A stretch of 64,000 nucleotides of DNA from CAWCDJ01 sp963794265 (lineage in GTDB: Bacteria; Acidobacteriota; Terriglobia; Bryobacterales; Bryobacteraceae): assembly GCA_963794265.1 (NCBI GenBank), contig CAWCDJ010000003.1:806001-870000 (forward strand). Reading direction: 5' to 3'. Below the pieces are notes generated by a model. That model did no database searches and had not been told where the DNA came from. It saw only the letters and a list, made by a program, of their open reading frames with translations. The stretch's first letter is position 1, and every line of letters starts with the position of its first letter. The position numbers and the translations under genes were made by a program. Positions 34,205 through 41,933 of the stretch are shown one piece after another.

Positions 34205-34843
34205 TCAGTGACACCCCATGCACGTAAATTCGCGCCCGTGGCAGACCGCACAGGTCGTCTTGTCGAGATTCAGCTTGCCCGTGGAGTGGGCATCCAGGAA
34301 GTGCGGCGTGGCGTGGTTCGCGGGCTGGAGCGATGCGTCTTTGGCGTGGCAGGTCTCGCAACTCCAGGGGTTGTCGATGACCGTGTGGCAGACCAGGCAG
34401 TCGGCCATCTGCGGCATGACGGCGGCGGTCACCTGGTCGGATTGTTCCATGCCGCGATGGCAGGCTTCGCAGGCGTTGGCGGCGTGGAGCAGGGGACGGA
34501 CCGAGGCTGAGGGCTGCAGGTAGTTCCCGCTGTCGATCGCCTTGGCGAACAACGGCGCCAGGCTGCCCATGCGCAGGTGCAAAGCGTGGCTGAAATGGAT
34601 CACCGGAGCCGGGCCGGCGGGGAGTGCGGCGGCCGCCTGCCTGCCGTCCTGGTGACACTCCCGGCACACACCCGCGGGCGGCAGAAGGTTGTCCCCGGCG
34701 CCGGCGCTGGTAGCAGCGGCGGTGTGGCAGGTGGTGCAAGCCAGGTTCATCCGCAGGTGCAGGCGGTGCGAGAAGGGCGCCGCAGGAACGGCGCCGCAGC
34801 CAAGCAGGAAACAGCAGATGTGCAGGAAATGGACGGAGCGCAT
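34205..34843 (-). CDS. Seven-heme periplasmic cytochrome c
   Basis: A 212-residue exported multiheme protein. Seven CXXCH heme-attachment motifs are visible at residues 36-40, 60-64, 125-129, 149-153, 162-166, 198-202 and 208-212, the last one being the exact C-terminus. Extra histidines before several motifs ('FSHRLHLR', 'FSHALHLR') are good distal heme ligands. It resembles the class III/c7-like multiheme group. It probably carries electrons in the periplasm. It lies 32 bases downstream of a quinoprotein-type dehydrogenase on the same strand, a natural electron donor. Confidence 0.87.
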   Translation of the reverse strand: MRSVHFLHICCFLLGCGAVPAAPFSHRLHLRMNLACTTCHTAAATSAGAGDNLLPPAGVCRECHQDGRQAAAALPAGPAPVIHFSHALHLRMGSLAPLFAKAIDSGNYLQPSASVRPLLHAANACEACHRGMEQSDQVTAAVMPQMADCLVCHTVIDNPWSCETCHAKDASLQPANHATPHFLDAHSTGKLNLDKTTCAVCHGREFTCMGCH

Positions 34844-34875
34844 GGACCCGAATGCGGGCAGGCCGGAGGCCTACC

Positions 34876-36051
34876 CTACTTTCCGTAGGTGAGGTGCCAG
34901 ATGCGGCGATTGCCGTCTTCGGAAATCAGCAGGCTGCCGTCGGCCAATTGAAGCAGAGCCACGGGACGGCCCCAGACCTCGTGCTGGTCCGGGCCGAGCA
35001 TCCAGCCGGTGACAATCTCCCTCGGCGGCCCGGAAGGCTGCCCGTTCGCGAACGGCACAAACGCGATCGACTGCCCCACGCGCTTGGACCGGTTCCACGA
35101 ACCGTGGAAAGCCAGGAATGCCCCGCCCTGATACTCCTTGGGGAACTGCTTACCGGTGTAGAAAACAAAGTCCAGAACCGCCACGTGCGCCCCCAGCAGT
35201 TCGTCAGGTACTACAGTTTTCGAAACCAGGTCCGGTCGAAGTCCCTTGTTGGTGGGGTCTTCATGCGGGCCGATGTAGGCGTACGGCCAGCCGTAGAAGG
35301 CGCCCTGCTGGACGTGCGTGAGGTAATCGGGCACGAGGTCGTCGCCCAGGTCGTCCCGCTCCTGAACCGCCGCCCACAGCGTGTCTGTCCCTGGATACCA
35401 GTGGATCCCTATGGGGTTGCGCAGGCCGGCGGCGAAAATCTCATGGCCCGTGCCGTCCAGATTGTAGCGGTTTATGGCCGCCCGCCGCGGATCCTCGCCG
35501 GGTGAAGAGTTGGAGCCCGACCCTACCCCGACGTAGATCTTCCGTCCCGCGCGATCGATCAGCAGGCTGCGCGTCCAGTGGTGCTTGTCTATGCCCGCCA
35601 GGGAGATGATCTGCTGGCCTTTCCCGGCTGTCATGGTCTTCGAATCGTAGGGATATCGCTTGACCGAATCGGATTCGCCGACATAGAGATACCCGTCCTG
35701 GTAGGCCAGGCCGTACGGTTGGTAGAGGCCGTCGATGATCTTCCGCGGCTCTTTGCCCTGGAACACGTAAACCGCCCCGTTGGGCTTGGGCGCGGCATCC
35801 GCCAGGATGACTTCATGGTTGGGCCCTAGAATCATATACCGCGGCCGATGGAAATCTTCGGCCCAGATCTCCATGTGGAATCCCGCCGGCACTTTGAGGT
35901 GTGCCCCTGCCGGCTGCGGAATCACGTGCGGGCCATTATTGGACGACGGAGTGGCGTAAGGAGGCGGCAGTTTCGGTTGGTCGGCCGCGTAGAACACGGT
36001 GGCAGCGGCCAGCAGCAGGGCCGCGCCCGGCAGAATCCCTCTCAAATGCAT
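34876..36051 (-). CDS. PQQ-type sugar (glucose/sorbosone) dehydrogenase-like protein
   Basis: A 391-residue periplasmic six-bladed propeller of the glucose/sorbosone dehydrogenase (GSDH) family. After a signal peptide ('ALLLAAATVFYA') come 'GLYQPYGLAYQDGYLYVGES', 'DRAGRKIYVGVGSGSN', 'AAGLRNPIGIHWYPGT', 'ERDDLGDDLVPDYLTHV' and 'FHGSWNRSKRVG', all typical. Such enzymes oxidise sugars or alcohols with PQQ. The substrate cannot be assigned, and no PQQ synthesis genes are in the window. The multiheme cytochrome gene follows directly. Confidence 0.85.
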   Translation of the reverse strand: MHLRGILPGAALLLAAATVFYAADQPKLPPPYATPSSNNGPHVIPQPAGAHLKVPAGFHMEIWAEDFHRPRYMILGPNHEVILADAAPKPNGAVYVFQGKEPRKIIDGLYQPYGLAYQDGYLYVGESDSVKRYPYDSKTMTAGKGQQIISLAGIDKHHWTRSLLIDRAGRKIYVGVGSGSNSSPGEDPRRAAINRYNLDGTGHEIFAAGLRNPIGIHWYPGTDTLWAAVQERDDLGDDLVPDYLTHVQQGAFYGWPYAYIGPHEDPTNKGLRPDLVSKTVVPDELLGAHVAVLDFVFYTGKQFPKEYQGGAFLAFHGSWNRSKRVGQSIAFVPFANGQPSGPPREIVTGWMLGPDQHEVWGRPVALLQLADGSLLISEDGNRRIWHLTYGK

Positions 36052-36085
36052 GTTCCTGAGATGCCGCGACCGTGCTCCAGGAAAC

Positions 36086-36115
36086 AGAAAAAGGGCCGGG
36101 CAGTGCCCGGCCCTT
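36086..36115 (-). terminator. Intrinsic terminator after rpoD
   Basis: An 11-bp GC-rich stem (AAGGGCCGGGC at 36091-36101 with its complement at 36105-36115) and a 3-base loop lie just downstream of the rpoD stop. On the minus strand the stem is followed by TTTTT, giving a textbook terminator. Confidence 0.85.
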
Positions 36116-36128
36116 CATAAAATGGGGA

Positions 36129-37697
36129 TTAACGTGCCGCCATCAGCGCGCGCAGGCGGCGGGCCCGCTCCGGGGCGCGCAACTGGCGCAAAGCCTTGGC
36201 CTCGATCTGGCGGATTCGCTCGCGGGTGACGTCGAATTCCTGCCCGATCTCTTCGAGCGTGTGCTCGCGCTCGCAGCCGATCCCGAACCGCATCCGGATT
36301 ACCTTCTCTTCCTTCGGAGACAGGGTCTTCAGGATTCCGGCGGTTTCGTCGCGAACGTTGGATTCGATGACCGCGTCTACCGGTGAACCTACCCAGCGAT
36401 CTTCGATCAGATCGCCCAGGGCCGATTCGCCGTCACGGCCAACCGGGGTCTCGAGCGATACCGGGTCACGCGAAATGGTCTTCAGCTTCTGGACTTTCTC
36501 GACCGGGATATCCATTCGCCGGCCAATTTCGTCATTTGTAGGAGTACGGCCGAGTTCCTTTTCCAGCTCGCGGGTGGCTCGCAGGAACTTGTTCATGCTC
36601 TCGTTCATGTGGACCGGGATCCGGATGGTCCTGGACTGGTCGGCTATGGCTCGGGTAATCGCCTGACGGATCCACCAAGTCGCGTAGGTGGAGAACTTAT
36701 AGCCGCGGCGATATTCGAATTTATCCGCCGCCCGCATCAGGCCAATATTGCCTTCCTGAATCAAATCAAGCAGATGCAAGCCGCGGTTGACGTACTTCTT
36801 CGCTACCGACACAACCAGGCGGAGGTTGGCTTCGACCAGGTCTTTCTTGGCCCGCTCGGCTTCCGCCTCTCCATGCCGGATCACCGTCAGACTGTGCTTC
36901 AGTTCGGGCAGCGTAGCGCCGGCGGCGATTTCCCGCCTGCGGATTTCCCGCTTCAGTTCCCGAACCCGCGCCTGTTGGACCGGATTGTTGCGCGTCTCCA
37001 GTTTCTTGGTTTCGTTATCGAGGTGGTTGATCTCCTCGACAGCGCGTTCGATCTCCCGGGCAAATTCCTTCCACTTGTTGACGCGGAAGGGGGTTCGGCG
37101 GATCGCCAGCGAGGTCTCCACCTTGGCCCGGTTCAGTTTTGCACAAAGCCGCTTCCGGGGACGCTTGTTGGCTACCGGGGTGGCATCCACCTTCTCCTGT
37201 AGCTGGAACTGCTTCTTCTGGAGTATCAGGATCTCGGCGAACTGCTTGGCGGCTTCGGCGCGCACCTTCAGATCGGCCGGAGTGCCCTCTTCGACATCCC
37301 CGAGATCCACCAGGCTTTCCAGTTCGAGCGTCTCCTTCTTGATCTGCTCGGATAGATCGACGACCACCCCCTGCACCAGGGCAGAGCGGCTGATCGCCTT
37401 TTGCATCCGTAACTTACCGCGCTCCATCCGGCGCGCAAGATCGACTTCTCCCTCGCGGGTCAGCAACGGAACGGCGCCCATCTCGCGTAAATACACGCGG
37501 ACCGGGTCGTCCGTGTAAATGGACTCCTCTACTGGAGCCGGGTGCAGGAAATCGGCTTCGTGGGTGGCCTCCGGGTCGAAGAACTTTGCTTCGTCCTCAA
37601 AATTGAGGCCAAGGGTTTCTGGATTGTCCGCTAAAAACTGATCTTCAAAATGATCCAAAAGACTCACCTCCCCCATTGACACACGACGAGACTCCAT
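36129..37697 (-). CDS. rpoD: RNA polymerase primary sigma factor RpoD (sigma 70)
   Basis: The housekeeping sigma factor, 522 residues. Region 1.2 is 'DDPVRVYLREMGAVPLLTREGE'-like. Regions 2.1-2.4 include 'NLRLVVSVAKKYVNRGL', 'DLIQEGNIGLMRA' and 'KFSTYATWWIRQAITRA'. Region 3 follows, and region 4 ends with the helix-turn-helix 'HTLEEIGQEFDVTRERIRQIEAKAL'. A long non-conserved helical insert lies between 1.2 and 2. The start at 37697 has AGGA about 7 bases upstream; an ATG seven codons in is an alternative. It is followed by a strong terminator. Confidence 0.97.
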   Translation of the reverse strand: MESRRVSMGEVSLLDHFEDQFLADNPETLGLNFEDEAKFFDPEATHEADFLHPAPVEESIYTDDPVRVYLREMGAVPLLTREGEVDLARRMERGKLRMQKAISRSALVQGVVVDLSEQIKKETLELESLVDLGDVEEGTPADLKVRAEAAKQFAEILILQKKQFQLQEKVDATPVANKRPRKRLCAKLNRAKVETSLAIRRTPFRVNKWKEFAREIERAVEEINHLDNETKKLETRNNPVQQARVRELKREIRRREIAAGATLPELKHSLTVIRHGEAEAERAKKDLVEANLRLVVSVAKKYVNRGLHLLDLIQEGNIGLMRAADKFEYRRGYKFSTYATWWIRQAITRAIADQSRTIRIPVHMNESMNKFLRATRELEKELGRTPTNDEIGRRMDIPVEKVQKLKTISRDPVSLETPVGRDGESALGDLIEDRWVGSPVDAVIESNVRDETAGILKTLSPKEEKVIRMRFGIGCEREHTLEEIGQEFDVTRERIRQIEAKALRQLRAPERARRLRALMAAR

Positions 37698-37926
37698 CGA
37701 AATGTCCTGGGAAATGGGTTATTGAGTGAAAAAGAACCGACTCTCTGCTGGTTCGGCCCGAAGTATCGAGAAGGTCGCGTGCATTCGGGGTTCGACTTCC
37801 GACTGATAATACCACATTACACCAGCAAAGTTATGCTCTATTTTTAAAGATGTCTTAAAACTGAGATGGTTACATCCATTTCCGCGCACGACCGTGAACC
37901 CGTATCCCCAAAGCAAAATACCCCCC

Positions 37927-38388
37927 TCAAGGCAGCTTCTGCCGCACCAGGTTCTTCAACTCGTTGAAGAACGCCTGCTCGTCCTGAAAGTCGCGGTATA
38001 CGGAAGCGAACCGCACGTAGGCGATCTTATCGAGCTCCCGAAGGCTGTCCATGAGGAATTCTCCTATCTCCGTAGTAGAAATCTCCCGGTCCGGAGAGTC
38101 GCTTACCTTGGATTCGACGCGATTGACCAGTTCCGAAAGCTTGGTCATGCTGACCGGGCGTTTTTCGCTCGCCTTGAGCAACCCACCCAGCACCTTCTGG
38201 CGATCGAACTTTTCCCTGCGCCCGTCCTTCTTCACCACCATGTAAGGAACTTCATCGATACGCTCGTAGGTGGTAAACCGGCGCTCGCAGGCCAGGCACT
38301 CCCGCCGGCGCCGGATGGTATCGCCCTCCCGGGCTTCCCGGGAATCCACGACCTTGTCATGTAAGTGATTGCAAAACGGACACTTCAT
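37927..38388 (-). CDS. nrdR: Transcriptional repressor NrdR
   Basis: A nucleotide-sensing repressor of ribonucleotide reductase genes. The 153-residue protein has the zinc ribbon Cys3, Cys6, Cys31 and Cys34 ('MKCPFC', 'CLAC') and the ATP-cone domain ('YMVVKKDGRREKFDRQKVLGGL'). It also carries the conserved 'RRRRECLACERRFTTYE' stretch. The length is typical. Its ATG overlaps the stop of the upstream membrane-protein gene by 4 bases. No nrd structural gene is in the window. Confidence 0.97.
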   Translation of the reverse strand: MKCPFCNHLHDKVVDSREAREGDTIRRRRECLACERRFTTYERIDEVPYMVVKKDGRREKFDRQKVLGGLLKASEKRPVSMTKLSELVNRVESKVSDSPDREISTTEIGEFLMDSLRELDKIAYVRFASVYRDFQDEQAFFNELKNLVRQKLP

Positions 38389-39392
38389 GTCGATGCCTCA
38401 CGGCCGATCCGGCGCAGGGCATGCCAGTCGAGCCCTTCTTTCAGAGCCAACACCAGACCCACCGGCACAATTGCTACAAATGTAAGAATCCAAATGAAGA
38501 ATGCGAATGCCGTGGCCAACTCCAGCCGGATGCCGAAAAACTCGGTCAGCACCAGAACCGACACGACCTGCATGCCGCCCCCGATTCCGGGGATTTGGAT
38601 GGCCGCGCCGAAGGAAACAAACCCCATAAAAATCAAGACATCCACCAGGCTGAGGGAAAGCGTGCCGGAGAATGCGCGGGCCAGACTCCAGTAACAGGCC
38701 GCAATCAGCAGCCACTCGATGACGGAGTACACGAACACCAGCAGGAGGGCACCGTCGCTGCGGGTGGCCTCCACTCCCTGAACGAACGCGCCGATCAGCC
38801 TTTCTATTCTAAGGAATTGCGCGTGGGGAAGGAAGTGCAAGGCGGCAACCAGACGCCGCCGGACCGGTTCGGCGAAGTGCCTCAGCGAGAGCAGGATACC
38901 GAGCAGAACCAGGCAGGCCACCCCGACAATACGCCCGCCCGCGGCCATCAGCCAGGCCAGCCTCGCACCCACTTCCACCCCGGAGGAGTGGATCCGGGTC
39001 AGGGCGAAGGCGAAAACCAGCAGGGCCATCAGCAGGTCGAAAATCCGCTCCAGCACCCAGGCCGCAAACTGGGAGGTCACCGGTACCCGCTCCTTCAAGG
39101 CAATCAGGTAGGGACGGACAAATTCCCCGGGGCGTCCGAACAGGGTGATCGCGGTGAAGCCGATGATAGTGGCGGAAAGCAGGTTCCGGATGGACGGGTG
39201 CGGCTTCAGCGGTTTCAGCAGGACCGCCCAGCGCAGCGCGCGGCCGTAGTAGGTCCCGAAGATCGGCGCGAGAGAGAGCGCCAGCCATCCCCAGCGGAGG
39301 CGCGCGATGCTGGCGGCGGCGAGTCTCCAGTCGAACCCGCGCCTCCATACCAGCACGCCGGCCAGACATAGGACGAGGATGAAGACAAGCAC
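38385..39392 (-). CDS. UPF0104/lysylphosphatidylglycerol synthetase-like membrane protein
   Basis: A 335-residue integral membrane protein of the LPG_synthase_TM (UPF0104/flippase-like) family with about seven helices. Conserved blocks include 'LRWAVLLKPLK', 'TLFGRPGEFVRPYLIAL', 'LERIFDLLMALLVF' and 'SFGAAIQIPGIGGGMQVVSVL'. The first conventional start in frame is GTG at 39392, which has no Shine-Dalgarno. An ATT 36 bases upstream with AGGAGG correctly spaced would add a basic N-terminus ('RRHTWKWIAGG') typical of the family. It is followed by nrdR with a 4-base overlap. Its role, perhaps lipid transport, is inferred. Confidence 0.82.
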   Translation of the reverse strand: MLVFILVLCLAGVLVWRRGFDWRLAAASIARLRWGWLALSLAPIFGTYYGRALRWAVLLKPLKPHPSIRNLLSATIIGFTAITLFGRPGEFVRPYLIALKERVPVTSQFAAWVLERIFDLLMALLVFAFALTRIHSSGVEVGARLAWLMAAGGRIVGVACLVLLGILLSLRHFAEPVRRRLVAALHFLPHAQFLRIERLIGAFVQGVEATRSDGALLLVFVYSVIEWLLIAACYWSLARAFSGTLSLSLVDVLIFMGFVSFGAAIQIPGIGGGMQVVSVLVLTEFFGIRLELATAFAFFIWILTFVAIVPVGLVLALKEGLDWHALRRIGREAST

Positions 39393-39434
39393 ACCGCCGG
39401 CAATCCACTTCCACGTATGGCGGCGAATGACGGT

Positions 39435-39440
39435 CCTCCT
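39435..39440 (-). promoter_or_regulatory. Shine-Dalgarno (AGGAGG) in front of an ATT codon
   Basis: On the minus strand AGGAGG is 6 bases upstream of an ATT codon (39426-39428) in the frame of the UPF0104 gene. No ATG, GTG or TTG lies between this box and the GTG at 39392. It may mark a rare ATT start. Confidence 0.45.
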
Positions 39441-39481
39441 GTCACAGGGAATGCGCGAAGTGCTAGCATACCGGAAAAATT

Positions 39482-39506
39482 GAACCTATCATGGAAAAGC
39501 CTCGTT
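39482..39506 (+). promoter_or_regulatory. Candidate ECF-type promoter for the sigma-factor operon
   Basis: GAAC (39482-39485), a 17-base spacer and CGTT (39503-39506) resemble the GGAAC-N16/17-CGT(T/C) pattern of autoregulated ECF sigma promoters. It lies 27 bases before the sigma-factor ATG, in the divergent intergenic region. Confidence 0.3.
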
Positions 39507-39532
39507 TCTCCATATGAAAAGAAGCGAGTGCA

Positions 39533-40213
39533 ATGGCCTCCGCGACGCTCAGTTTCGGGAATGTCGGAACCTCCCTGGTGGGGGGCGGAGCGAGACAACC
39601 GGCAGCGGGTATCGGCGGAGCGCGCAATCTGGTAGAACGTAGCTTGGACCCGGATTACACACTCGTTTCGCGGTGTCTGCACGGCGAAGAGCCTGCGTGG
39701 GAAGAGCTTGTTCGGCTCCATACCCGAAAAGTCTACTCCCTCTGTTTCCGCTTCACCGGAAGCAGCCAGGAAGCCCAGGACCTGACCCAGGAGGTGTTTT
39801 TGCGGGTTTTCCGGACCGTGAAGACGTTCCGGTCCACGGAAGGCTCGTTTGCCACCTGGCTTTCGCGGGTCACGCGTAACCTTTTGATCGACCACTATCG
39901 CCGAACCCGTCAGGAGAGGATCACCGACTCTATCGAAGAGCAGCTTCCGGTGCTCGAAGTGGCCGGAGCGGCCGCCTCGACGCGGCCCGACCGCGCCCTT
40001 GCCGGCCGGGAAGCCAGCGAGATCCTTCAGGCGGCCCTGCAGAGGCTGTCGCCGGACCTGCGGGAGGCCGTAATTTTGCGGGATTTACAGGAAATGGAAT
40101 ATCGTGAAATCGCCGAAGTGCTGCAGATTCCCGAGGGGACGGTGAAATCACGAATCAACCGGGGCAGGGCCGAACTGGCCCGCCTGCTGCGAAAGCAGAA
40201 GCTGGCGGTATGA
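39533..40213 (+). CDS. ECF (RpoE-family) sigma factor
   Basis: A 226-residue alternative sigma factor. Region 2 covers roughly residues 45-110 ('LHTRKVYSLCFRFTGSSQEAQDLTQEVFLRVF', 'FATWLSRVTRNLLIDHYRR'). Region 4 covers 165-215 ('LSPDLREAVILRDLQEMEYREIAEVL', 'PEGTVKSRINRGRAEL'). A glycine/alanine-rich 35-residue N-terminal extension precedes region 2, and a later start is possible. It overlaps the anti-sigma gene by 4 bases, the usual sigma/anti-sigma arrangement, and heads a five-gene envelope-type operon. Confidence 0.9.
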   Translation: MASATLSFGNVGTSLVGGGARQPAAGIGGARNLVERSLDPDYTLVSRCLHGEEPAWEELVRLHTRKVYSLCFRFTGSSQEAQDLTQEVFLRVFRTVKTFRSTEGSFATWLSRVTRNLLIDHYRRTRQERITDSIEEQLPVLEVAGAAASTRPDRALAGREASEILQAALQRLSPDLREAVILRDLQEMEYREIAEVLQIPEGTVKSRINRGRAELARLLRKQKLAV

Positions 40214-40860
40214 ACTGCGCACAGATCGAAATCCTGATCTGCGAGTACGCGGAAGGCACGCTGGGGCCGGTGGAGAACGCGGAAGTCGAGCGTCATCTGG
40301 CCGCATGCGAGGCCTGCGCCGAGTTGGCGCGGGACTCCGCCTCGGCGCTCGCGTTCATCGAGCGCGCCGCCGTAGTCGAGCCGCCGCCCGAGTTGATCAC
40401 GCGGATTCTGTTCGACGCGCCCTGGAGCAAGGCAAAGAACCGGACTAAGTTCCGGACGTGGGTTTCGGCCCTGCTGAGCCCGATTCGCCAGCCGAAGTTC
40501 GCCATGGGGATGGCGCTGACGGTGATCTCGCTGTCGATGCTGGCCCAGTTCGTGGTGCCGGTGCGGCAACTGCGGCCCGACGATCTGAAGCCATCCGCGG
40601 TTTGGGCCGCGATGGAAGACCGGGCAGCTCGCACCTGGGGCCGAACCGTGAAGTTCTACGACAACCTGAAGTTCGTGTACCAGATTCAAACCACGCTGCG
40701 GGAATGGCAGCAGCAGGACGAGGACCGGCGATCCACCCCAAACAGCGGGGTGAGCCGCCCGTACGACGACCGAAAGCTTCCTGTCAACTCCAGTCCGGGA
40801 AGCGGACAAGCAGCACCCGGCGGCGAGCCAACGGCCAGCCGTCCGGCAGATTCACATTGA
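40210..40860 (+). CDS. Zinc-finger (zf-HC2) anti-sigma factor
   Basis: A 216-residue membrane anti-sigma factor. The N-terminal zinc-binding anti-sigma domain shows His29, Cys33 and Cys36 in 'ERHLAACEAC'. One membrane helix lies near residues 97-118 ('FAMGMALTVISLSMLAQFVV'). A periplasmic tail of about 95 residues, rich in Gln, Ser and Pro, follows. It should hold the ECF sigma encoded just upstream at the membrane and release it on an envelope signal. Start and upstream stop overlap (ATGA). Confidence 0.83.
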   Translation: MNCAQIEILICEYAEGTLGPVENAEVERHLAACEACAELARDSASALAFIERAAVVEPPPELITRILFDAPWSKAKNRTKFRTWVSALLSPIRQPKFAMGMALTVISLSMLAQFVVPVRQLRPDDLKPSAVWAAMEDRAARTWGRTVKFYDNLKFVYQIQTTLREWQQQDEDRRSTPNSGVSRPYDDRKLPVNSSPGSGQAAPGGEPTASRPADSH

Positions 40861-40870
40861 GGGATACGTT

Positions 40871-41560
40871 ATGAATTGCCAGAATCATCCTGAAACGCCA
40901 GCCACGGCTTACTGCCGGAATTGCGGCAAGCCCGTGTGCGATGCGTGCCGGCGCGATGCTTACGGGACCGTGTTTTGCGAAGAGCACGTTCCCGCTCCGG
41001 CGGCCGCGCCGGGATACAGCGCCGCGCCTCAGGCTCCACCCATACCTGGCAGCATGCCGCCGCCCCCGCCTTACGTCTACTCCGACGTATCTCCGGGACT
41101 GGCGCTCTTCCTCGGAATGATCCCGGGGGTCGGCGCGATTTACAACGGCCAGTACGCCAAGGGCCTGGTGCACGCGGTCGTGTTCGGAATCCTGTGCAGC
41201 CTGGTGGATTCCCGGGCCGCGCGCGGACTCGAGCCGGTCTTTGGCATCCTGATCGCCGTCTGGTGGTTCTACATGGTTTTCGAGGCTTATCACACGGCGC
41301 GCAAGCGGCGCATGGGCGAACCGGTAGACGAATACTCCAGCCTGCTCGACCTGCGGTCCAAAACCCAGGCGCCGGTCGCCGCGATCACCCTGATCGTGCT
41401 TGGTATTCTGATGTTGCTTCGCACGCTCGACGTGCTGGATTTTGAATTCGTGGCGCGTTTCTGGCCCGTGCTGCTGATCGCCGCCGGCGCATGGCTCCTC
41501 TACGGACGGATTTCAGGCAACGCGGCGGCGCGTGAGGAGGTCCGCCATGAACGGCAGTGA
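40871..41560 (+). CDS. B-box zinc-finger membrane protein with LiaF-like C-terminus
   Basis: A 229-residue protein. Residues 1-40 form a B-box-type zinc finger ('CQNHPETPATAYCRNCGKPVCDAC', 'VFCEEH' endings). A Pro/Ala-rich linker leads to about five membrane helices. The final pair ('AAITLIVLGILMLLRTLDVL', 'FWPVLLIAAGAWLLY') matches the LiaF/DUF5668 transmembrane unit. It lies 10 bases after the anti-sigma gene and overlaps the next gene by 14 bases. It is probably an envelope-stress membrane component; molecular function unknown. Confidence 0.77.
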   Translation: MNCQNHPETPATAYCRNCGKPVCDACRRDAYGTVFCEEHVPAPAAAPGYSAAPQAPPIPGSMPPPPPYVYSDVSPGLALFLGMIPGVGAIYNGQYAKGLVHAVVFGILCSLVDSRAARGLEPVFGILIAVWWFYMVFEAYHTARKRRMGEPVDEYSSLLDLRSKTQAPVAAITLIVLGILMLLRTLDVLDFEFVARFWPVLLIAAGAWLLYGRISGNAAAREEVRHERQ

Positions 41561-41933
41561 CATATCCCTGGCGCGCGCCGTCCGCGGACCGGTAACCCTG
41601 ATTACGCTGGGAATTCTGTTCGCGCTGAACAACTTTACTCCTTACGGCTTCAGCCAGACCTGGCCGGTGCTGTTGATCGTATTCGGGTTGTTGAGTTTGT
41701 GGGGACGCAGTGAGGCGCCGCCGGCCAGGCCGGCGCCTCACTATCCCCCGCGGAATTGGAATTACACTCCTCCTCCTCCGCCGCCACCTCCAACCGCCCC
41801 CGGCGGGTATCGGGAAAGTCCTTATACCGGCGCGAACGTGCCGGCCGGGACGCCCAGGGGCGGGTTCGGGAACAGGGCGCCGGGACAGCCGGCGGAGCCG
41901 GGACCGACTTCCACGCCGGGAGAATCCACATGA
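41547..41933 (+). CDS. Small DUF5668/LiaF-like membrane protein
   Basis: A 128-residue protein with two membrane helices ('GPVTLITLGILFALNNF', 'TWPVLLIVFGLLSLWG') of the DUF5668/LiaF type and a Pro/Gly-rich tail containing a run of eight prolines. The start ATG at 41547 has GAGGAGG a few bases upstream, inside the end of the previous gene. The stop overlaps the next start (ATGA). It appears to be a shorter relative of the C-terminal half of the upstream protein. Confidence 0.75.
   Translation: MNGSDISLARAVRGPVTLITLGILFALNNFTPYGFSQTWPVLLIVFGLLSLWGRSEAPPARPAPHYPPRNWNYTPPPPPPPPTAPGGYRESPYTGANVPAGTPRGGFGNRAPGQPAEPGPTSTPGEST

Noticed and set aside
37719..37916. 65-codon frame upstream of rpoD
   Set aside because: It covers the AT-rich leader and presumed promoter region (TATTAT-like element at 37806-37811, minus strand) and has no ribosome binding site or recognisable features.
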